64,000 nt of DNA from Halovibrio variabilis (lineage in GTDB: Bacteria > Pseudomonadota > Gammaproteobacteria > Pseudomonadales > Halomonadaceae): positions 62,001 to 126,000 of the forward strand of contig NZ_BJXV01000011.1 of NCBI RefSeq assembly GCF_007991175.1. Direction: 5' to 3'. The position numbers and the translations under genes were made by a program. Within the stretch, counting starts at the first letter, position 1, and every line of letters begins with the position of its first letter. The notes under the pieces are model-generated. The model was given only the letters and a program-made list of their open reading frames with translations, ran no database searches and was not told the origin of the DNA. Positions 58,910 to 64,000 of this stretch are shown one piece after another.

Positions 58910-59015
58910 CCCTGCCTCTCTTATGTCGCTGCCAACGCTACAGTCGCAGCGATGGGTGTGCGATACTGCGCAGCCTTGCTGCGCTGCTGCAGTCGCTCTA
59001 CTTACTTTTCGCTAA

Positions 59016-59648
<633 letters not shown>

Positions 59649-59692
59649 ACGCCTACGGTCGAGTAATCTATCGGGTCGTACTACTTTTTGCT

Positions 59693-59725
59693 GGGTCGGC
59701 GCCGTTTTATATGACGGCGTCGGCC
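59693..59725 (+). terminator. Long GC-rich hairpin between gmk and rpoZ
   Basis: GGGTCGGCGCCGT (59693-59705) pairs with ACGGCGTCGGCCC (59713-59725), with one mismatch or G-T pair. No T run, so it is more likely a processing or stability element than a full terminator. Confidence 0.45.
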
Positions 59726-59752
59726 CGGTTCCGTCATTACAGGAAGGCTCCC

Positions 59753-60007
59753 ATGGCTCGCGTAACCGTTGAAGATTGTCTAGAAAACGTTGAAAACCGC
59801 TTCAAGCTGGTGATGATTTCCACCCAGCGCGCTCGTCAACTGGCCCGCGGCTCGCGCGATGCCCTACTGCCTTGGGAAAACGATAAGCCAACCGTGATGG
59901 CGCTGCGCGAAATTGCCGGAGGCCTGGTCGATCACACCGTGCTGGATGAGCCTGTTGAAGCCGCTGTGCGTCCGCGTCCGGCGATGGCGCCGCATATCGA
60001 CGACTAA
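59753..60007 (+). CDS. rpoZ: RNA polymerase omega subunit
   Basis: 84 residues. [21 protein letters not shown] and [22 protein letters not shown] are the family core. Start ATG 59753 with AGGAAGG at 59741-59747; the frame runs further upstream but without similarity. spoT starts 31 bases later. Omega helps RNA polymerase assembly and ppGpp binding, fitting its place next to gmk and spoT. Confidence 0.97.
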   Translation: MARVTVEDCLENVENRFKLVMISTQRARQLARGSRDALLPWENDKPTVMALREIAGGLVDHTVLDEPVEAAVRPRPAMAPHIDD

Positions 60008-60038
60008 CGTTTCCAACGCACCGATAGAGGCGCGGTAG

Positions 60039-62183
60039 ATGTTCACCATTGATGACCTGGCCGATCGGCTCGGCGGCTATTTACCCTCGGATGAGATCCA
60101 GCAGGTCAAACGCGCCTTCTACTACGCCGAGCAGGCCCACGACGGCCAGCGGCGGCGTTCGGGCGAGCCCTATGTTACCCATCCGCTGGCGGTGGCGAAT
60201 ATCCTTGCCAATATGCACATGGACCATCAAAGCCTGATGGCCGCCATGCTGCATGACGTTATCGAAGATACCGGCGTTTCCAAACACGCTTTGGAAACAC
60301 AGTTCGGTAAACCAGTGGCAGAGCTGGTGGATGGGGTGTCGAAGCTGACCCAAATCACCTTCGAAGACAAGGCCGTCGCCCAGGCGGAAAACTTTCAGAA
60401 AATGGTGCTGGCGATGTCGCGGGATATCCGCGTTATCATCGTTAAGCTTGCCGACCGGCTGCACAACATGCGTACGCTTGGCGCGCTGCGTCCGGATAAA
60501 AAGCGCCGCATTGCCCGCGAAACCCTGGAAATTTACGCCCGTATTGCCGGGCGGCTGGGGATTAACACCATTCGCGTTGAGTTGGAGGATCTCTCCTTCC
60601 AGGCGATTCACCCCATGCGGTCTGAGCGCATTAAGCGTGCGGTGGCTAACGCCCGGGGGCATCGGCGCAGCGCCATGCGGCAGATTCAGTCTTCGCTGCA
60701 AAAAAGCCTGGATGACGACGGCCTCAACGGTACGGTCATTGGGCGGCAAAAGCATCTTTTGTCGATTTACCGAAAGATGCGCGACCAGCGCAAGCCCTTT
60801 GCCGAAATCATGGACGTATTTGGGTTTCGCATCATTACTGAAGATGTGGCCAGCTGCTACCGTATTCTAGGCGTGGTGCATAACCTCTATAAGCCGGTGC
60901 CTGGGCGCTTTAAAGACTACATTGCGATCCCCAAAGCCAACGGCTATCAGAGCCTGCATACCACTCTGTTTGGTTCACGTGGTATGCCGATCGAAGTGCA
61001 GATACGTACCCGCGAAATGGAAGCCATGGCCAATAACGGCATCGCCGCCCACTGGCTTTACAAGGCGGGGCAGACCTCGCACCCGATTGCCGAGGGCAGC
61101 CACGCCCGCGCCCGCGCCTGGGTGAAGGGGCTGTTGGAAATGCAGCGCCATGCCGGCGATTCGTTAGAGTTTATCGAGCACGTTAAAAACGACCTTTTCC
61201 CCGACGATATCTACGTGTTTACGCCAAAAGGCGACATTATGGAGCTTCCTCAGGGCGCCACCGTGATCGACTTTGCCTATACCGTGCACACCGATATCGG
61301 TAATAACTGCATCGCTTGCCGTATTGACCGCCACCTGGCGCCACTCTCAACGCGTTTAGAAAGCGGCCAGACGCTGGAAATTATTACCGCCCCCGGTGCC
61401 AAGCCTAATCTTGCCTGGCTTAACTTTGTATCCACGGCAAAGGCGCGCTCGGCTATCCGCCATGCGCTGAAGCATCAGCAGCAGACTGAGGCGATCATGT
61501 TGGGGCGGCGCTTGCTCAACAAAGCACTGGCACCGTTCGATACCAGCCTGGAAGAGCTGGATGAGAGTACCCTGAAGCGGGCCTTCGAAGAGCTGGACGT
61601 GTCTTCCGAAGACGCTTTGCTGGAGTCGCTGGGGCTGGGCAACCGTATGACCCACGTGGTGGCACGTCGGTTAGTCGAGGCGGCGCACGGTGATTCTTAT
61701 GAACACTCAACGTCCGGCGACGGTAGCAAAGCGGTAGTGATTAGCGGTAGTGAAGGCATGGTGGTCAACTTTGCGCGCTGCTGCCACCCGCTGCCAGGCG
61801 ACCCCGTGGTGGGGCATCTTTCCATGGGCAAAGGCTTGGTAGTGCACCGCGCCGAGTGTAAGAACGTGGCTGATAAGAGCTTCGCCGACAAAAGCGACCC
61901 CGATAAGCTCTTTGCGCTGGAGTGGTCGGACGCCATTGACGAAGATTTCCCGGTCGCGCTGCGCATTGAGATCGAGAGTCGTCGCGGGTTGGTCGCAGAG
62001 CTTGCCGGTCTAGTCACCGATGCCGATGCCAATATCGAGCGTATTGGTATTGAAGAGCGTGACGCCCATCTTTCGACGGTGAATTTGACGCTGGCAGTCA
62101 AAGGACGCGTACACCTGGCGGGGATTATCAAACGCATCCGTAATCTTCCCAACGTCGGTAAAATCACCCGACTCGCCAATTAA
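60039..62183 (+). CDS. spoT: Bifunctional (p)ppGpp synthetase/hydrolase SpoT
   Basis: 714-residue stringent-response enzyme. HD hydrolase domain with LHDVIEDT (His72-Asp73), synthetase domain with FGFRIITED, GRFKDYIAIPKANGYQSLHT and EVQIRTREM, then the TGS domain (FTPKGDIMELPQGATVIDFAYTVH), a zinc-finger-like region (ARCCHPLPGD) and a C-terminal ACT domain. Hydrolase residues are intact, so it is SpoT and not RelA. It is followed by an 8-bp tandem repeat and ridA. Confidence 0.97.
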   Translation: MFTIDDLADRLGGYLPSDEIQQVKRAFYYAEQAHDGQRRRSGEPYVTHPLAVANILANMHMDHQSLMAAMLHDVIEDTGVSKHALETQFGKPVAELVDGVSKLTQITFEDKAVAQAENFQKMVLAMSRDIRVIIVKLADRLHNMRTLGALRPDKKRRIARETLEIYARIAGRLGINTIRVELEDLSFQAIHPMRSERIKRAVANARGHRRSAMRQIQSSLQKSLDDDGLNGTVIGRQKHLLSIYRKMRDQRKPFAEIMDVFGFRIITEDVASCYRILGVVHNLYKPVPGRFKDYIAIPKANGYQSLHTTLFGSRGMPIEVQIRTREMEAMANNGIAAHWLYKAGQTSHPIAEGSHARARAWVKGLLEMQRHAGDSLEFIEHVKNDLFPDDIYVFTPKGDIMELPQGATVIDFAYTVHTDIGNNCIACRIDRHLAPLSTRLESGQTLEIITAPGAKPNLAWLNFVSTAKARSAIRHALKHQQQTEAIMLGRRLLNKALAPFDTSLEELDESTLKRAFEELDVSSEDALLESLGLGNRMTHVVARRLVEAAHGDSYEHSTSGDGSKAVVISGSEGMVVNFARCCHPLPGDPVVGHLSMGKGLVVHRAECKNVADKSFADKSDPDKLFALEWSDAIDEDFPVALRIEIESRRGLVAELAGLVTDADANIERIGIEERDAHLSTVNLTLAVKGRVHLAGIIKRIRNLPNVGKITRLAN

Positions 62184-62221
62184 CACTTTAACACTCCAAC
62201 ACTCCAACACTCCAACACTCC
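62182..62221. repeat. 8-bp tandem repeat between spoT and ridA
   Basis: Five head-to-tail copies of AACACTCC (the first is AACACTTT) start inside the spoT stop codon region and end about 30 bases before ridA. Short perfect units like these are prone to slippage. Confidence 0.85.
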
Positions 62222-62254
62222 ACACTATTACCCACTGCAGGAGCGAGACATCGC

Positions 62255-62644
62255 ATGAGCAATAAGGCTGTTATCAATACCAGCAAAGCCCCCGCCGCTA
62301 TTGGCCCCTACTCCCAGGCGATTAAAGCAGGTAATACGGTGTATCTCTCTGGCCAGATCCCGCTGGACCCAGCGACCATGGCGATTGTCTCTGAGGACTT
62401 TGAAGCCCAGGCACGCCAAGTCTTCACCAACCTGCAAGCGGTGTGTGAAGAAGCGGCGGGCTCGCTCAGCGATGTCGTTAAGCTGAATCTGTATCTGGTG
62501 GACTTGGATAACTTTGCGATTGTTAACCAGGTCATGGAAGAGTTCTTCACCGCGCCTTTCCCTGCTCGCGCTGCGGTGGGCGTGAAAGCGCTGCCCAAAG
62601 GCAGTCAGGTGGAAGCAGAAGCGGTGATGGTCATCGGTGACTAA
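62255..62644 (+). CDS. ridA: RidA family reactive intermediate deaminase
   Basis: 129-residue trimeric enzyme that hydrolyses reactive enamine/imine intermediates such as 2-aminoacrylate. Conserved [25 protein letters not shown], the Arg-containing [20 protein letters not shown] and EAVMVI. GGAGCGAGA precedes the ATG. Its stop overlaps that of the convergent epimerase gene by four bases. Confidence 0.96.
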   Translation: MSNKAVINTSKAPAAIGPYSQAIKAGNTVYLSGQIPLDPATMAIVSEDFEAQARQVFTNLQAVCEEAAGSLSDVVKLNLYLVDLDNFAIVNQVMEEFFTAPFPARAAVGVKALPKGSQVEAEAVMVIGD

Positions 62645-63531
62645 GCCTTATTAACGTCGAGAAAGCCACCCGCCTTTAACACCTGGGCATACCCTTCGCG
62701 GTAGGTGGGGAAGCGGAATTGATAGCCAGCGTCAATGATACGCTGGTTATCGCAACGCTTACTGGTACGGCGACGTAAAGGCGATTGCATGGTATCGGTA
62801 GCGTCTACTTTTAGCTGCTCGGCCAGCCACATCATGACGTTATGCATGGTGACGGGTTCGCAATCGCTGCCCAGGTAGATATCCGCCAGCGGCTTGCCGC
62901 TCTCTTGGCAACGGATCAAGTGGGCGATAATACCGGTGCAGTCGTCGCGGTGAATGCGGTTGGAATAGATCACCGGGCTGATGGCGGCAACACGGCCCTC
63001 GGTAACCTGATGAATCAGGCGATCACGGCCCGGGCCATAAATCCCCGAGAAGCGCACAACCGTGCCGGGTAGCGGGTGATTGATCAACGCCTGCTCGGCT
63101 TCACACATCAGTTTCCCCGAGAAGCTTGAGGGGTCGGTGGGGCTCTCTTCGTTGACCACTTCGCCTTCCTGCTGGCCGTGCACGCTGGTCGAAGAAACAA
63201 AAAACACCCGCCGCGGCGGCTTCTTATGCTGTTCCATAATACGCAGCACGCGCTTTAAGCCGTCTGGGTAAGCGCTTTGATAGGCGCTCTCTTCAAAATG
63301 ATCGGCGCTGACGGTATAGACCACATAGTCGGCTTGGGGAAGGCTGGCGGCACCGGCGTCGTCAAGATCGTTTAAATCCAGCTTCAGCGGTTTGATACCG
63401 GTACCCTTTAGGGGTTCGACGTTGCGGCGCAAACCGATGACATGGTGCCCTTCTTCCAGCAATTCGCGCCCAAGGTTGATCCCAATATCGCCACAGCCGA
63501 TAATCAGTATGGTTAGTTTCACCGTGCTCAC
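62641..63531 (-). CDS. NAD-dependent epimerase/dehydratase-like protein (YeeZ-like)
   Basis: 296-residue Rossmann protein. Nucleotide motif [20 protein letters not shown] near residues 10-29, then [23 protein letters not shown] and [14 protein letters not shown]. The family includes E. coli YeeZ; no Tyr-x-x-x-Lys pair is obvious, so catalysis is uncertain. It is divergent from oxyR. Confidence 0.85.
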   Translation of the reverse strand: MSTVKLTILIIGCGDIGINLGRELLEEGHHVIGLRRNVEPLKGTGIKPLKLDLNDLDDAGAASLPQADYVVYTVSADHFEESAYQSAYPDGLKRVLRIMEQHKKPPRRVFFVSSTSVHGQQEGEVVNEESPTDPSSFSGKLMCEAEQALINHPLPGTVVRFSGIYGPGRDRLIHQVTEGRVAAISPVIYSNRIHRDDCTGIIAHLIRCQESGKPLADIYLGSDCEPVTMHNVMMWLAEQLKVDATDTMQSPLRRRTSKRCDNQRIIDAGYQFRFPTYREGYAQVLKAGGFLDVNKA

Positions 63532-63771
63532 TCCTCTTGATTAAAATTCCCTATTAGATACACAGTCTCTACCAAATATGACATTGTCGGTTTACAACAC
63601 GTCAGTTTTCCAACCTGCTGACTGTCATAATGTTAATTTTTTCGTACAAGCTCTAGTTTCTTACAAACCATATTTACGTACAGACCACAGTTACCGTACA
63701 CAGCACTGTCACAAAAACACTGCCAAAAACCTTGTCACAAGCAGCTACGAGAGGATGCCACTGGCACCGTT
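63532..63771. other. Divergent promoter region between the epimerase gene and oxyR
   Basis: 240 gene-free bases, AT-rich, with repeated short motifs (TTACAA, GTCA and CAGT strings). OxyR proteins commonly autoregulate through such gaps, but I could not pick out a convincing binding site by eye. Confidence 0.5.
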
Positions 63772-64000
63772 ATGACTTTAACAGAACTTCGCTACATCGT
63801 AACCCTTGCCCAAGAACGTCATTTTGGCCGTGCGGCAGAACGTTGTCATGTCTCGCAGCCTACGCTCTCGGTGGCGGTAAAAAAACTGGAAGAGGAGCTC
63901 GAAACAGCGCTGTTTGAGCGTTCCAAGTCCACCGTGCAGGTCACCCCGCTGGGCGAAAAAATCGTTGCTCAGGCCCAGCGTGTGCTCGAGCAGAGCAGCC
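63772..64000 (+). CDS. oxyR: Hydrogen-peroxide regulator OxyR, N-terminal part (3' end outside window)
   Basis: LysR-type activator of peroxide defence. The first 76 codons are visible and hold the complete winged HTH: LRYIVTLAQERHFGRAAERC, then HVSQPTLSVAVKKLEEELE, FERSKSTVQVTPLGE. This matches Pseudomonas OxyR almost residue for residue in the HTH, so OxyR is preferred over another LysR protein. The peroxide-sensing cysteines lie outside the window. Confidence 0.88.
   Translation, partial: MTLTELRYIVTLAQERHFGRAAERCHVSQPTLSVAVKKLEEELETALFERSKSTVQVTPLGEKIVAQAQRVLEQSS

Overview
The window is a chromosomal segment of a gammaproteobacterium close to Halomonas. The evidence is the Pseudomonas/Halomonas-type gene order (mnmG-rsmG-parA-parB-atpIBEFHAGDC, glmU-glmS, and pyrE-crc-rph-yicC ... 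gmk-rpoZ-spoT-ridA ... oxyR), an NhaD-type sodium/proton antiporter typical of halophiles, and fairly GC-rich core genes. The genus is inferred, not proven.

1-1223: the end of a polar amino-acid ABC transporter (permease, ATPase) closed by a strong terminator. 1227-1728: no gene. This stretch holds a cluster of DnaA boxes next to an AT-rich block and is a good candidate for the chromosomal origin (oriC), just upstream of mnmG. 1729-13391: mnmG, rsmG, parA, parB, then a good sigma70 promoter and the complete nine-gene F1Fo ATP synthase operon with its terminator. 13452-23145: the magnesium transporter mgtE, a CDF metal exporter, uppP, apbE, glmU, glmS and nhaD. 23328-27170: a CBS-domain protein, a two-component system (histidine kinase and OmpR-type regulator) and a GNAT acetyltransferase. 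27171-34549: a 12-bp tandem-repeat array in front of a di-heme cytochrome c5, then rep, trmL, pyrE, a Crc-like non-catalytic exonuclease III homologue, rph and yicC.

34550-59033: yicC and gmk, adjacent in related genomes, are here separated by about 24.5 kb. The first 18 kb is a defence/toxin-antitoxin island with patchy AT-rich composition. It holds two hipBA-like pairs, an unknown gene coupled to an XRE-ImmA/IrrE metalloprotease, and a six-gene leftward operon: an HsdM-like methylase fused to a target-recognition-like segment and a Schlafen/AlbA_2 domain, then hsdM, hsdS, hsdR, a YgjP-like metallopeptidase and a DUF3800 protein. It ends in broken yhcG (DUF1016) and cupin remnants. A partial second copy of the yicC 3' end lies just past the first hipBA pair, so this cassette appears to have inserted at the yicC 3' end. 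The rest (52.6-58.9 kb) is ordinary accessory metabolism: histidine phosphatase, zinc alcohol dehydrogenase, pirin, a DUF1989 protein, a 3-methyladenine glycosylase, an MFS exporter and an extensin-like protein.

59034-64000: the core resumes with gmk, rpoZ, spoT, ridA, an NAD-dependent epimerase and the start of oxyR, which is cut by the window edge. The observations most worth following are the methylase-AlbA_2 fusion with its altered catalytic motif, the unknown gene plus XRE-ImmA pair, the hipBA insertion at yicC, and the oriC candidate. No tRNA, rRNA, CRISPR array, transposase or integrase was recognised.
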